Virus record (IMG/VR): IMGVR_UViG_3300007754_000004
Span: 1-64,000 of that record
Strand: one strand, 5' to 3'
DNA: 64,000 nucleotides
Origin: a virus
A model generated the notes under the pieces. The model worked only from the letters and a program-made list of their open reading frames with translations. It ran no database searches and was not told the origin of the DNA. The position numbers and the translations under genes were made by a program. This document shows, in pieces, positions 25,401 through 33,213 of the stretch (its first letter is position 1; each line of letters opens with the position of its first letter).

Positions 25401-27846
25401 TCAGGACAACACAAGCTGCCGCCTTCCCGTCCGTGAACCCGGTCCCGTCCTGAGAGTTGCAGTGCTGTGACCGCACCTCAGCGTTCAGAGTCCCCGAGCT
25501 GGGCAACGTAAACTCAGTCACGCCCTGACAGATAAATTCCACCCGGAGACGATCCGCAGCGGAGGCATCCTTGTCGGTGTACCCAGCCGTCCCCGCTCCG
25601 ACGACCTTGAAAACTCCGTTGTTGTCCGCGTTGGTGTCGTCCCCATACACCACGATGTAGACTTCAGAGCTAGCCCCTGTCCGATCCTGACCTCCGTTGG
25701 TCAGCATGTCATACAGCGTGCGGGTGCTGTTGATCAGAGTCTTCGATGACCCCGTCGTAGACAGGCTCATGTCTCCGTTGGTCTCCAACGAGAACCACGT
25801 ACCTGCGGTGTCGAAGTCTAGACCCGGGAGATCGATCTCGTACTCACTGGACGAAGGGCTGTCGTTGACCAGGGTGACCGCGGAGACCTGGAGGTCGTTG
25901 TGCAGCAACCCGCCCAGGAACATGAAAGGCTTCTCAAAGTTCTCTGAAGCCAGAGGGTACATAGGCCCCGGATGCAGAGCGGCGACCTCACCCGGGGCGG
26001 CCGGGTTCATCGCGTCCTCTTCAATGAACCGGAGAGTCACGGACTTCTGGAGCCCCGTGGAGCTGTCCGGGTCATCGGTCTTCCAGTATTCCCGGGGGGA
26101 CAGGAACCGGACGGCTCGCTCTGTGGTGTCCCGGAAGGTGGCCCTTGCTCCCTCGGAGCCGTTGTCCCCGCCGATGTGGAGGAAGAATACGGAGCCGTTG
26201 TTGAACCCCGTCGCGTCCGTCATGAAGCCGCTGGGCTTGAAGTCCGCCCCTACATCCCACTCTGTCACTGCATCAAAGCTCGTGACGCTCCCGCTGGTCT
26301 GCGTTGCCTCGTCATCTAGGAGGACCGTCACCCCAGGCTGAATGACCGCGGCGTCAGACCAAATGGTCCGGATCCCGTCAGGACCATCCACCGCTTGCGT
26401 CTGGTTGGGTACGGAAGCAGCCCCGTTGGCGTAGAGGTAGTCTACCTCCACCACCGAAGGCCCCTGCGTGTCTCCCGTGTCCGACTGCTTGTGGCACGTC
26501 TGGAGGCGACCAAGGATCAGCTTCGTCAGGTTGTGGCGGAGCAGGTGGTCGTAATCCCACTGGCCCAGGGAGATCCCCCGGCGAAGGTCCAGCACATCCC
26601 CCGCTGCGATCTCATCCGCAAAGCGACCATCCGGCCGGCTGTTGAAGAAGCCGATGGAGGCACCCGCCGAATGAGGGAGAGCCATCGAGCCATTGCGACC
26701 CCGGCCGCCCGTCGGGATTGTGATCGTCCCGGCGGTCGTGTCCACCGCCGAGATCCCCATGACCTCCCCATCGATCACCATGAAGGTGCTCGAAACCGAG
26801 AGGCTCGGGTCATCCCAGCCAGAGTTGGTCAGCCCCGTGACCTGGATAGCTCCCGTGTCATCCTCATCGATCGCGTTCGTCAGGGTCGCGGTTCCAAAAG
26901 CCTTCGCCCCATCCCGGGGGTTCGTCAGGGACGCCGCGGAAGGGTTCCGATCAAAAGAGCCGTTCTGGTTCGCGTTACCTGAAGTCTCCACCGCTACGAA
27001 GGCGTTCGCGTTCCTCCGGAAGACCGCACATAGGGGGATCGCGTACACGTAGCCGTCATAGGTCCCCAGGCTGTTGGTCGCGTCTCCATCACCCGCCCGC
27101 CAAAGCGAAGGGTCGCCCAAAGTCTCCCGCATGTTCGTGAAGACCATGCCGCTAACCGGAGCCGTCGCCACCCCCTGCCCCAGCACGTTGGGGTCGTCCA
27201 GCCCGTCCGGATACTGGTCCAGCGCAACAGAGGAACCCGATCCCGCCCCCTGCCCAAATACCCGAATCCGATACTGAAGCTGGAGTCGCTCTGTCGTCTC
27301 AAACCCGAAAGCCGGGTCTTCAATATCGTCCGTGATGTTGGTCCCCCCATACTCCACGTTCCCCCACTTGTAGACGGTGGAAGCTGAAGGCTTGTTCGTG
27401 GTGCTCGGGTTAGGCCCCACCTGAGTCAGCCACACCTCCAGAAAGACCAGATCGGTTCTGGCATCCGTAGCCGGAGGGGGGAAGAGCTTGACGAGGTGGC
27501 TCGTGTCCGTGTCCGCAGACACAGCGGTTCCTACAACCGGAACCACCCAACCATTGACCAGAGCCCAGAGGATCGGCTCCAGCTCCCCAGACTGCTGCCG
27601 GCCGAACTTGAAGTAGTTGCTCCAGGCAGAGTTGAATTCGTAATCCGTCAGGGCAGACACCGGATCCAGCAAGAAGCCTGAGTGGGATTGACTCTGGAGA
27701 GCCTCCCGCATCCTCTCCCAGGCAATTTGAGCCATTAGATTTAGCTCATGATCTAACGGCGGTTTCCCAGCCTGCCATACTACTGAGGCGAACTGCCTGT
27801 CAAGAGCAGACAGGGTACGACTAGGTCCATTGAATCGCTCAGCCAT
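22495..27846 (-). CDS. Giant baseplate/tail-type structural protein
   Basis: 1783 residues. The N-terminus (LSALDRQFASVVWQAGKPPL, then DHELNL) has the QxGxPxxDxxLNL signature seen at the start of tail and baseplate proteins. The first 560 residues or so are similar to the 1096-residue protein at 54402-57692: FLEVW, GNVE..DDIED...ETTxRxQxQYR, LWxAGDG, YAIPxCxVFRRN and RPDGxFxDxI...DLLDLRR are shared. A beta-rich repeat domain with VGADAAASIVNLVAGINAHT lies near residues 1470-1600. GAGGTG lies just before the ATG, and the start overlaps the HNH gene by 8 nt. Confidence 0.85.
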   Translation of the reverse strand: MAERFNGPSRTLSALDRQFASVVWQAGKPPLDHELNLMAQIAWERMREALQSQSHSGFLLDPVSALTDYEFNSAWSNYFKFGRQQSGELEPILWALVNGWVVPVVGTAVSADTDTSHLVKLFPPPATDARTDLVFLEVWLTQVGPNPSTTNKPSASTVYKWGNVEYGGTNITDDIEDPAFGFETTERLQLQYRIRVFGQGAGSGSSVALDQYPDGLDDPNVLGQGVATAPVSGMVFTNMRETLGDPSLWRAGDGDATNSLGTYDGYVYAIPLCAVFRRNANAFVAVETSGNANQNGSFDRNPSAASLTNPRDGAKAFGTATLTNAIDEDDTGAIQVTGLTNSGWDDPSLSVSSTFMVIDGEVMGISAVDTTAGTITIPTGGRGRNGSMALPHSAGASIGFFNSRPDGRFADEIAAGDVLDLRRGISLGQWDYDHLLRHNLTKLILGRLQTCHKQSDTGDTQGPSVVEVDYLYANGAASVPNQTQAVDGPDGIRTIWSDAAVIQPGVTVLLDDEATQTSGSVTSFDAVTEWDVGADFKPSGFMTDATGFNNGSVFFLHIGGDNGSEGARATFRDTTERAVRFLSPREYWKTDDPDSSTGLQKSVTLRFIEEDAMNPAAPGEVAALHPGPMYPLASENFEKPFMFLGGLLHNDLQVSAVTLVNDSPSSSEYEIDLPGLDFDTAGTWFSLETNGDMSLSTTGSSKTLINSTRTLYDMLTNGGQDRTGASSEVYIVVYGDDTNADNNGVFKVVGAGTAGYTDKDASAADRLRVEFICQGVTEFTLPSSGTLNAEVRSQHCNSQDGTGFTDGKAAACVVLTDLEGAGSAPWAAGTLGANAISQPIASKAILSTSLLYHPGRGGTARVADEIRRVAVRSAGANYLRQAGSTLDSTFSSESGVASAETHFDSAHVQVWNRLSGLGLDGSAAPAHGGEIIAFSEQDREVEVFFDKGSKSLVFRPFLDRSMTMFSVNMAASSLVGATTYPGPAPTIGTDKDGATIFTSNLRMGFVVPWEYMPRFGRQDIPYHDTSVTTGTFLPGINHLFTDDADETKPVFYVVGGQNNDSAGNLVSSLYLQTGSTSGLDYGEYGTIAGPATPAYQARLVTDTTVVSSDLGRTLKGIELPPYLGIARLYGVYDRRNFIDKGGATFDADRVTVSSDAATNLLRKDAKAQTLFIRKGGANDVTGDADDHTYVIPSNALDISLSPDYVSGETFDDLEYVVECVVFGFARGFINLNNFVLARRNTGAGAAVTEGTNVELEGINMTIPAAAPLNDQVYVGYDRTVYQGDPYMTRAGSTRTTSDYQHRYGQIAVSDAYALATPIQQFDSSGVLQIETPNRRVVQVLASIDFYTTLGTGKVGGQLKAGTILDVGYTEDTAAAASRVPASASANPWRILPRAFSEGQRENNSRASVLLQVIANGSLTGAILTIYNLSGTKITLTAVSGSPADQTEFQVGADAAASIVNLVAGINAHTSLTAVVTARTEGDDVLLIEAVPVGAQGNGIKVSHDTPAAFKLLTPTTPEPGVGTPTAANLRDGSDLVMNAGSGTSQIDLTGMTERLPLGILLQDSDFLCEDPLGNKASAMQTLPPGIRPVQTLLPLTNSGSGAYTRFTGGAGHWVGMADGGILAYTAYHDVNEPTGSKKYRLYRGGGSVFVMDDPNPGGPVDWVSGALEASLKPVLKGGVLVCKAMLVRNFPEQAFSTNAQVSQGDEVQMVVATYGLLGSSIQDDGLSLSGIISPSGYGEGYAAADRYRLEGRPMVKGRRRSSPDVAGVVLAVYSGGDVSSTVG

Positions 27847-28456
27847 AGGACACCTCAGAGTTTAGAGGGAACGACCTGGGGCCGCCGTTTCTCCCTTGCT
27901 TGGAAAAACTCGGAATCCCCATCCGTTTCCGATATATACAGACCATCGACTTGGAGACACCACCGATTTCGGCTACCGCTGCGTCGGTCATGGTCCCGGC
28001 TAATGGGTGCCAATCTCGATGGGGTGGCTTCGATGTTTTGAGTCGGTAAGGCACGAAGTCTGCGGGTGCTTCTACCTGAGTCTTGAGCCCCTTCCCACGT
28101 CGCTTCCACACCATGTCAATGTCTGCGGGGTCATTTCGGGAAGCCCCCTTACTCGTCTGCTGAGTCCGCTCTCGGTGGCAGTTGGCACAGACCACCTCAC
28201 ACTTGGCAGCCTCAGCACGGATGGCATCCTTCGATCCCATGTGAAGAACGCAGCCCAGCTTCCTACCCCGAACGTGGTCGAAATCGAGCTGACAGTAGTG
28301 CCACGCCAATCCGCTCCACTCCCGCTTTGCGGCCCGCTCGCACTCCCGACACTGGCGGTGACGAGGCCGGAAATCACCGGGTTCCCCACACTTTGAACAC
28401 AACTGCCGCTGGAGGGCTGAGAGCGTCCAGGAAGCGTTCGGGGTTTTCTCTGCCAT
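27839..28456 (-). CDS. HNH endonuclease (homing-type)
   Basis: 205 residues. A four-Cys zinc finger (C20, C23, C36, C39) precedes an HNH core (DFDHVRGRK...VVCANCHRER). The C-terminus has a helix-turn-helix-like segment (TDAAVAEIGGVSKSMVCIYR, then MGIPSF) typical of free-standing phage homing endonucleases. The first 19 residues (MAE...TLSALQRQL) mimic the N-terminus of the tail protein that follows. It overlaps that gene by 8 nt. AGGA lies 7 nt before the ATG. Confidence 0.88.
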   Translation of the reverse strand: MAEKTPNASWTLSALQRQLCSKCGEPGDFRPRHRQCRECERAAKREWSGLAWHYCQLDFDHVRGRKLGCVLHMGSKDAIRAEAAKCEVVCANCHRERTQQTSKGASRNDPADIDMVWKRRGKGLKTQVEAPADFVPYRLKTSKPPHRDWHPLAGTMTDAAVAEIGGVSKSMVCIYRKRMGIPSFSKQGRNGGPRSFPLNSEVSYG

Positions 28457-28482
28457 CGATCGATCCTAGGCGTGGTTCAGTA

Positions 28483-28495
28483 GGCTGAGTCAGCC
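28483..28495. promoter_or_regulatory. Palindrome upstream of the HNH gene
   Basis: GGCTGAGTCAGCC is a perfect 13-nt palindrome in the 89-nt gap between the receiver-domain gene and the HNH gene, about 27 nt before the HNH start. It could be an operator. No standard phage-type promoter is visible in this gap. Confidence 0.35.
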
Positions 28496-28545
28496 CTCAG
28501 ACCCTACCCAGGCTCCCCTATAGCCTCCTTACCACGGATCACATC

Positions 28546-29142
28546 TCAGCCGGACTCGTAGGGCTCCACTTCATCGTGATCGTAGTATCCCTCGCCTCCC
28601 GCCTCATGCCGGACCTTGTACATCAAACCGTGGGAATCACTGACCTCAACGACCTCTCCCACAACACCCCAACGACACCGCTCGCGGACACCCGGCGCCC
28701 ACCCAGCTTCTTCGCTGGACGGTTCCAGCGTCCGAACTGAGGCCCCCACCGTCAGCCGATTCTTCCGGCCGATGATATATCGGACGTCCCGAAGGGGTTC
28801 CGCCATCCATCCGATCAGCCGCGTCCCTCCGCAGAGAATCCCGGCTTCAGACAGGGCCCCCATCATCTCCCGACGCCCCAAGTCGTGATTGGTGTTGACC
28901 AGGACCGGGATGGTGAACCCGTGCTTTACCAATCGCTCGCAAAGCCACTCCCCGTTACCCGGGCCCATGCTGTAGTCGAGGATGATCACGTCAAAGCAGG
29001 GATCCTGACCCATGAGGAGATAGTCCAGAGCTTCCTGCCCATTCTGCTTCCAGACGAGGTCACAGGCATGACCCAGCTTCTTCTGAGCGGCTTCCCACTC
29101 CGTGCTCATGTCGTCCACGACCAGGACTCGAAACTTCGTCAT
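28546..29142 (-). CDS. Response-regulator receiver domain protein
   Basis: 198 residues. Residues 1-120 are a CheY-like receiver: acidic pair Asp10/Asp11 (VLVVDD) and phospho-acceptor Asp56 (DVIILDYSM). The conserved Lys before the KP motif seems replaced (GWMAEPL), so phosphorylation-driven switching may be altered. Residues 130-198 look like a small SH3/KOW-like beta domain (RWGVVGEVVEVSD...YYDHDEVEPY). No output DNA-binding domain. The start overlaps the upstream stop (TGATG). Confidence 0.75.
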   Translation of the reverse strand: MTKFRVLVVDDMSTEWEAAQKKLGHACDLVWKQNGQEALDYLLMGQDPCFDVIILDYSMGPGNGEWLCERLVKHGFTIPVLVNTNHDLGRREMMGALSEAGILCGGTRLIGWMAEPLRDVRYIIGRKNRLTVGASVRTLEPSSEEAGWAPGVRERCRWGVVGEVVEVSDSHGLMYKVRHEAGGEGYYDHDEVEPYESG

Positions 29143-29726
29143 CAGGGGCTCCCCATCGGAGGGTCGGGAAGCCCGAGGGCTTCTCGCAGGTTGGTCAGGG
29201 CTTGCCTGACTAGGAAGTGGTCATCCCGCCGAATATCAGGCATCCCATCCAAGACCACACGGGTGGGGCTCCCGTAGGGAAGCGAGACGATCTCGAAATC
29301 CAAGGCGTGCCCCTCATCCCGGCGATCTCGGTACCGGAAATATCGATCAGGGACTTCCGACAGGTCCGCCTCGCGAGCCTTCTTGTACCAATCCGCAAAC
29401 ACGACAGGGATCACCCTGGCCTGAAACCAGGAGCCTTCAGCCGGGAAGTTCTGCGTCCACCGGAACACCCGGAGATTTTGAACGGAGGGGATTACCAGAA
29501 CAAAGCCATCCGGGAAATCCGAGGTACAAGAGTCGAACACCGTGGTCGCCCGAGCTACCCGCAAGGTACCGCTCCCCCAGGCTACCAACCCCTGTCTGTC
29601 CATCAGGTCATAGAGAGCCGAGACCGTCTGACCCAGAAGGAGATCCCGGCGACAGCAACTCTCATAGAGAGCCGACACCAGCTCTTCGTTGTCACACCAG
29701 GGGTGATCGTGGAGGTAGAACCTCAC
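29142..29726 (-). CDS. Hypothetical protein
   Basis: 194 residues from the GTG at 29726, chosen for the GTGA overlap with the upstream stop; an upstream GTG in the same frame lies inside the previous gene. No family recognised. It is mixed alpha/beta and soluble. Confidence 0.65.
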   Translation of the reverse strand: MRFYLHDHPWCDNEELVSALYESCCRRDLLLGQTVSALYDLMDRQGLVAWGSGTLRVARATTVFDSCTSDFPDGFVLVIPSVQNLRVFRWTQNFPAEGSWFQARVIPVVFADWYKKAREADLSEVPDRYFRYRDRRDEGHALDFEIVSLPYGSPTRVVLDGMPDIRRDDHFLVRQALTNLREALGLPDPPMGSP

Positions 29727-30208
29727 GACTGCCCCGAAGAGTTGGACCACGCATAGACCACCCGGGCCTTCTCCAGCCCATGCTCCTCCTCAAATCGATC
29801 GAGGGTGAACCGGGGACGGTCAGGGTTCGACCCAAGGGGGCTCCCCTTGGTCGGCATCTCCCCCTCAGGGACAAGCTCCGCTCCGAGGAGGAAGAGACGA
29901 CGGTCCATCTCTACCGCCATCGCGGTCAGATCGTCCCCGATGTGTTCCTCCTTGAGGAAGGGAAGACCTTCAACCCGCCTGTAAAGCAGGGCGGGGCCAA
30001 ACTCATCCTTGAGGGAGACAAAGAGAGACCACTGATGGCGACCTGAACGCCGCTCCAAGGCCCCCTGTGACGCCTCCCAGGGGAGGAAGTAGACCCACCC
30101 CATGAGCCCGAACTCCGGATGCCTCGCCGGGACACGGATAGCGGCGTCGATTGGCTCACCTCGCTCAAGAGCGTCGAAGGCTTCTTCTTTGGTGCTCGGG
30201 GTGGTCAT
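29723..30208 (-). CDS. Hypothetical protein, paralogue of 30577-31068
   Basis: 161 residues. Shares with the 30577-31068 product a DAAIRVP-type start, a WVYF/WLYF strand, DRxLFxLGAEvV and a Phe-rich DRFEEEHGLEKARVVY-type end. The two lie one gene apart and probably arose by duplication. Function unknown. Confidence 0.7.
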   Translation of the reverse strand: MTTPSTKEEAFDALERGEPIDAAIRVPARHPEFGLMGWVYFLPWEASQGALERRSGRHQWSLFVSLKDEFGPALLYRRVEGLPFLKEEHIGDDLTAMAVEMDRRLFLLGAELVPEGEMPTKGSPLGSNPDRPRFTLDRFEEEHGLEKARVVYAWSNSSGQS

Positions 30209-30567
30209 ACCTGCTCCAGGGCGTTCGCGATTTCATCCAGATATCGAGAGCCTTCCAGAATCCTGAGTCGGCCGGACGACTCCGTGAGGTACCAGTCCCC
30301 GGCGTTCCCGTTTCGCCGGCCCTTGACGACCAGCCGGATCCCGCTGCCTGGACCCTCCTCCACGAGGGTATCCACGTCCTCCTCCAGATAGCGGCGATGA
30401 GCCTCCCGGAACATCCCGACCAGTAGAGCCCTTTCCTGAGTAGGCTGGACAACCTGCTTCCCCCCATCCCGAGCCCTCCCGAGCCACGTCCCCTCCTGTA
30501 GGAGGAGCCGATGCTCCTTCCTGCTCACCAGGATAGGGAAGTAGCCGTTGGATTGCCGAACAACCAA
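30205..30567 (-). CDS. Hypothetical protein with uncertain start
   Basis: Up to 120 residues, starting at TTG 30567 just after the upstream stop. A better ATG overlaps that stop (ATGA), but it is in another frame. Loss of one C from the five-C run at 30568-30572 would join it to this frame as MSYPLVVRQ. So the start may be TTG, frameshifted, or affected by a sequence difference. The protein is soluble and basic, with no family recognised. Confidence 0.6.
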   Translation of the reverse strand: MVVRQSNGYFPILVSRKEHRLLLQEGTWLGRARDGGKQVVQPTQERALLVGMFREAHRRYLEEDVDTLVEEGPGSGIRLVVKGRRNGNAGDWYLTESSGRLRILEGSRYLDEIANALEQV

Positions 30568-30576
30568 GGGGGTAGC

Positions 30577-31068
30577 TCATGACCGCTCCCTTGAGCTACC
30601 CCGGAAGACCAGCTTTCGGGCTTCCTCTCGCCCCAGATCATCCATCGCCCACCGCAAGCTGAACGGGGGGCGATCCTCCCGGTACCCAGCCCCGACGCAG
30701 TTGCCCGGCCACTCGCCATCAAGGACGACCTCCGCCCCCAGGCGGAAGAGGTAGCGATCCACCGCCACCGAGATCTGCTCCGCGGTCATGCTGCTGTCCA
30801 TCTCGATCTGGGCATACTCCAGCCCGACCTCTCCAACCTTGCCATAGGCCGGCTGACCCTGGTATGCCTCCACAGCGGACACGGAACCGATGCCCCCCAT
30901 GTGACTCCGCCCCCACCAGCGACCCATCTGGTTCCAGCAGCGGAAGTAGAGCCAGCGGCCGGTGTTGGTTCCGTCCGAGAGATAGACCGGGACCCGAATC
31001 GCGGCCCGGATCGCGATGCCCTCGTTGAGGAGGTCTTGGGCGTGTCCCTGGCTGGTCGGGCGGATCAT
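30577..31068 (-). CDS. Hypothetical protein, paralogue of 29723-30208
   Basis: 163 residues. RAAIRVP, RWLYFRCW and VDRYLFRLGAEVVLDGEWP align with the product at 29723-30208. GAGG lies 6 nt before the ATG, and a phage-type promoter lies just upstream (31097-31125). It is probably the first gene of the transcript that runs toward the tail gene. Confidence 0.7.
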   Translation of the reverse strand: MIRPTSQGHAQDLLNEGIAIRAAIRVPVYLSDGTNTGRWLYFRCWNQMGRWWGRSHMGGIGSVSAVEAYQGQPAYGKVGEVGLEYAQIEMDSSMTAEQISVAVDRYLFRLGAEVVLDGEWPGNCVGAGYREDRPPFSLRWAMDDLGREEARKLVFRGSSRERS

Positions 31069-31096
31069 GAGCTACCTCGTGTCTAAAGTCCCTGGT

Positions 31097-31125
31097 GTAT
31101 ACGAACTTGCTCGAAAAACTTACCT
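31097..31125 (-). promoter_or_regulatory. Phage-type promoter
   Basis: The minus strand reads GGTAAGTTTTTCG, then AGTTCGTATAC, with 20-nt spacing. Its upstream element overlaps the stop codon of the gene at 31120-31368. Confidence 0.7.
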
Positions 31126-31368
31126 GTAAAGATCAAGGTCTCGGACTTCCCCGACCACACTCCGCATCACATCGACAGCCTCCTGCTCGGAGTTATAGAT
31201 GGGTGCGGAGTTGACGAGGGGCTTCCACTTCATCCGGTCATGGTCGATCAACTCGATCCACCCGGTCCACTTCCCCTCTTCATTAGGCCCCCCCGCGGTA
31301 CAGGAGACGTCGCGGGTTTGGATGATCAGCATGGTCCCGCGACTCAACCTTGCGGTGAGGGGACTCAT
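31120..31368 (-). CDS. Small hypothetical protein
   Basis: 82 residues, beta-rich, with no recognised family. The start overlaps the upstream stop (ATGA). It is followed directly by a promoter for the next operon. Confidence 0.65.
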   Translation of the reverse strand: MSPLTARLSRGTMLIIQTRDVSCTAGGPNEEGKWTGWIELIDHDRMKWKPLVNSAPIYNSEQEAVDVMRSVVGEVRDLDLYR

Positions 31369-32264
31369 CGGTCTAGCTTTGACCAGGAAGGAGCCTCCCA
31401 GGTAACCGGCTCGTGGCCGAACCCGCTTCGGTGCTCGCTGACACGCCGCACCAGCTCTTCAGCGTCATCCTTGTGGATGTAGACGAAGTGGTAGCCCCGT
31501 CCATCCCTCCACTCGATCCGCAGGTCTTCACAGAGCTGAGTGGTGTGCTCCGCCGCCGCCTCGGCGGGGTAGAGATAGCGAGAGAAATACTGGTTCTGCA
31601 TCCCGAAGAGCCGGGAGAACGTCCGGATCTCGTAGAAGCCATCCCAGAACCAGCTCATCCAGAGCTTGAAGAGATCCCACCGAGCCTGGGCGAGTCTCCA
31701 GGCGACCATCGGGGTCTCATCCTCCCCATAGGCGGTGACCCGGAAGCAACCCGGGTCGTTCCAGAACTTCCCACCATGCCCCAGCCACCCGCCGAAGCGA
31801 TACTCCCGAACCGGCTCCGCCTTCATCATGGCGTGGATGAAGTCACGTCGGTCATGTCGTGAGGAGTGGGCCCCACACCGGTTCACCAGCACATCGTAGA
31901 CGGCTACCGCCTGCTCCTCAGTCAGGGTCCGCGGATCCCGGCGAGGGGTCGGCCAGTCGAACGACGGCGGGGGCTTGGGGATCTCCTCCGTGAGACCCTT
32001 CAGGTAGTGCCCCAGGTAGGCGTTAGCGGCCTCCCAGCGGGTCTTGAAGGGCCCGAGGGACTCCCGGGGGCTGGTCAGCTTGAGGTGGACGTACCAATCC
32101 CCTCGCTTGCCCTCCACGGTGCAGAGATACACCGGGATGTTCCCCTTGAAGGGAGGGAGGTTCCGATCAGGCTGAGTCCAGTCGCAGTAATAGCTGTGAC
32201 GACCCTCACCCCTGCCGCTGATGTGGCGGCCTCGGAAACTGAAATCAATCTCGGCACCCATCAT
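31365..32264 (-). CDS. Hypothetical protein
   Basis: 299 residues from the ATG at 32264, which overlaps the upstream stop (ATGATG). Rich in aromatic residues and Arg, with segments such as WDLFKLWMSWFWDGFYEI. No signal peptide or family recognised. It is the second gene of a three-gene operon from the 32487 promoter. Confidence 0.65.
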   Translation of the reverse strand: MMGAEIDFSFRGRHISGRGEGRHSYYCDWTQPDRNLPPFKGNIPVYLCTVEGKRGDWYVHLKLTSPRESLGPFKTRWEAANAYLGHYLKGLTEEIPKPPPSFDWPTPRRDPRTLTEEQAVAVYDVLVNRCGAHSSRHDRRDFIHAMMKAEPVREYRFGGWLGHGGKFWNDPGCFRVTAYGEDETPMVAWRLAQARWDLFKLWMSWFWDGFYEIRTFSRLFGMQNQYFSRYLYPAEAAAEHTTQLCEDLRIEWRDGRGYHFVYIHKDDAEELVRRVSEHRSGFGHEPVTWEAPSWSKLDR

Positions 32265-32470
32265 CGTGTCCACCTTTCGATCCTCTCGACCGCTTCCTCT
32301 ACGTCTTCGGCCATCGCGAGGAGCACGTCCGCCGTCTCCTCGTCCACATGACCAGCCTGAGACCGAAGGATCTCCGGGTCCGGCATGTTGGCGATCAGAC
32401 CCTCCAGAAGGGCCACCACGGCTCGCCTGTCAAGCCCTCGCACCCGCTCTCGTAGCCTCAACCTGTCCAT
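32261..32470 (-). CDS. Small acidic hypothetical protein
   Basis: 69 residues from the ATG at 32470, which has AGGAG 6 nt before it. The longer open frame reads through the promoter and is rejected. A Leu/Arg N-terminal helix precedes a very acidic C-terminal helix. Function unknown. Confidence 0.65.
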   Translation of the reverse strand: MDRLRLRERVRGLDRRAVVALLEGLIANMPDPEILRSQAGHVDEETADVLLAMAEDVEEAVERIERWTR

Positions 32471-32486
32471 TCGTATCTCCTGATTG

Positions 32487-32515
32487 AGTATACGAATGGG
32501 ATCAAGAAAGTTACC
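32487..32515 (-). promoter_or_regulatory. Phage-type promoter
   Basis: The minus strand reads GGTAACTTTCTTG, then CATTCGTATAC, with 20-nt spacing. It lies about 17 nt before the ATG at 32470. Confidence 0.72.
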
Positions 32516-32517
32516 GG

Positions 32518-33213
32518 CTAAGAGCAGGAAGCTTCCCACCAGAGTGCCACGGGGATGCCTTGTTCGTCGCAGGAGAGCATGACCACGACGTTTCCACCGT
32601 CTCCCCACCCGGTCTCCAGGGTAGCGAGGCAGGAGGCACTGACGCCGTCATGAGAGGGGAAGACGGGCTCCTGATTGAACCCAGGCTGGCCTCCCCATTG
32701 GTCCACACCATGAGGTCTGGGGAGGACCCTTCCGCTGGTCAGGTCGTCCAGAGCCATCTGCTTGTGGTGAATCTGACTGAGTACCTCCCGCCATCCCAGA
32801 GTCCGAAACTGCCCGTTAGAGCGGTAGGCTCCATCATGGAGCCGGTTGATCTCGGATTCCAGAGCGGCCACCTTCTTCCGAGCCTCCCCCACTTCGTCAT
32901 ACGGGGTGAAGGGTGTCTCCGGTTCGCTCACCGGGAAGAAATAACCGATGACGCCGTCATACCCCCCAGCTCGGGAGCACTGAAGAGCGAGCACCACCCG
33001 ATAGTTCTGACCATGGATGGGGACGATGATCCCTGATCCATGGGGTCTCCCAGGGTAAAGCCGCGGGGAGAACAGCTCCGGCCACCGAGAGGTCTTGTAG
33101 TGGATTGTCTCCCCGGAATCCGAGATCAGGTGTTCCCACTGGCAAACCTCTAAGCCCTTCAGGGGGCCCGGCGGCCGGTAAGGGGCCCGCTTTGCGGTCA
33201 GGGTGATCAGCAT
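32518..33213 (-). CDS. Hypothetical protein
   Basis: 231 residues with a charged helical stretch (EARKKVAALESEINRLHDG) in the middle and beta-rich ends. It overlaps the upstream gene by 7 nt. No family recognised. Confidence 0.65.
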   Translation of the reverse strand: MLITLTAKRAPYRPPGPLKGLEVCQWEHLISDSGETIHYKTSRWPELFSPRLYPGRPHGSGIIVPIHGQNYRVVLALQCSRAGGYDGVIGYFFPVSEPETPFTPYDEVGEARKKVAALESEINRLHDGAYRSNGQFRTLGWREVLSQIHHKQMALDDLTSGRVLPRPHGVDQWGGQPGFNQEPVFPSHDGVSASCLATLETGWGDGGNVVVMLSCDEQGIPVALWWEASCS

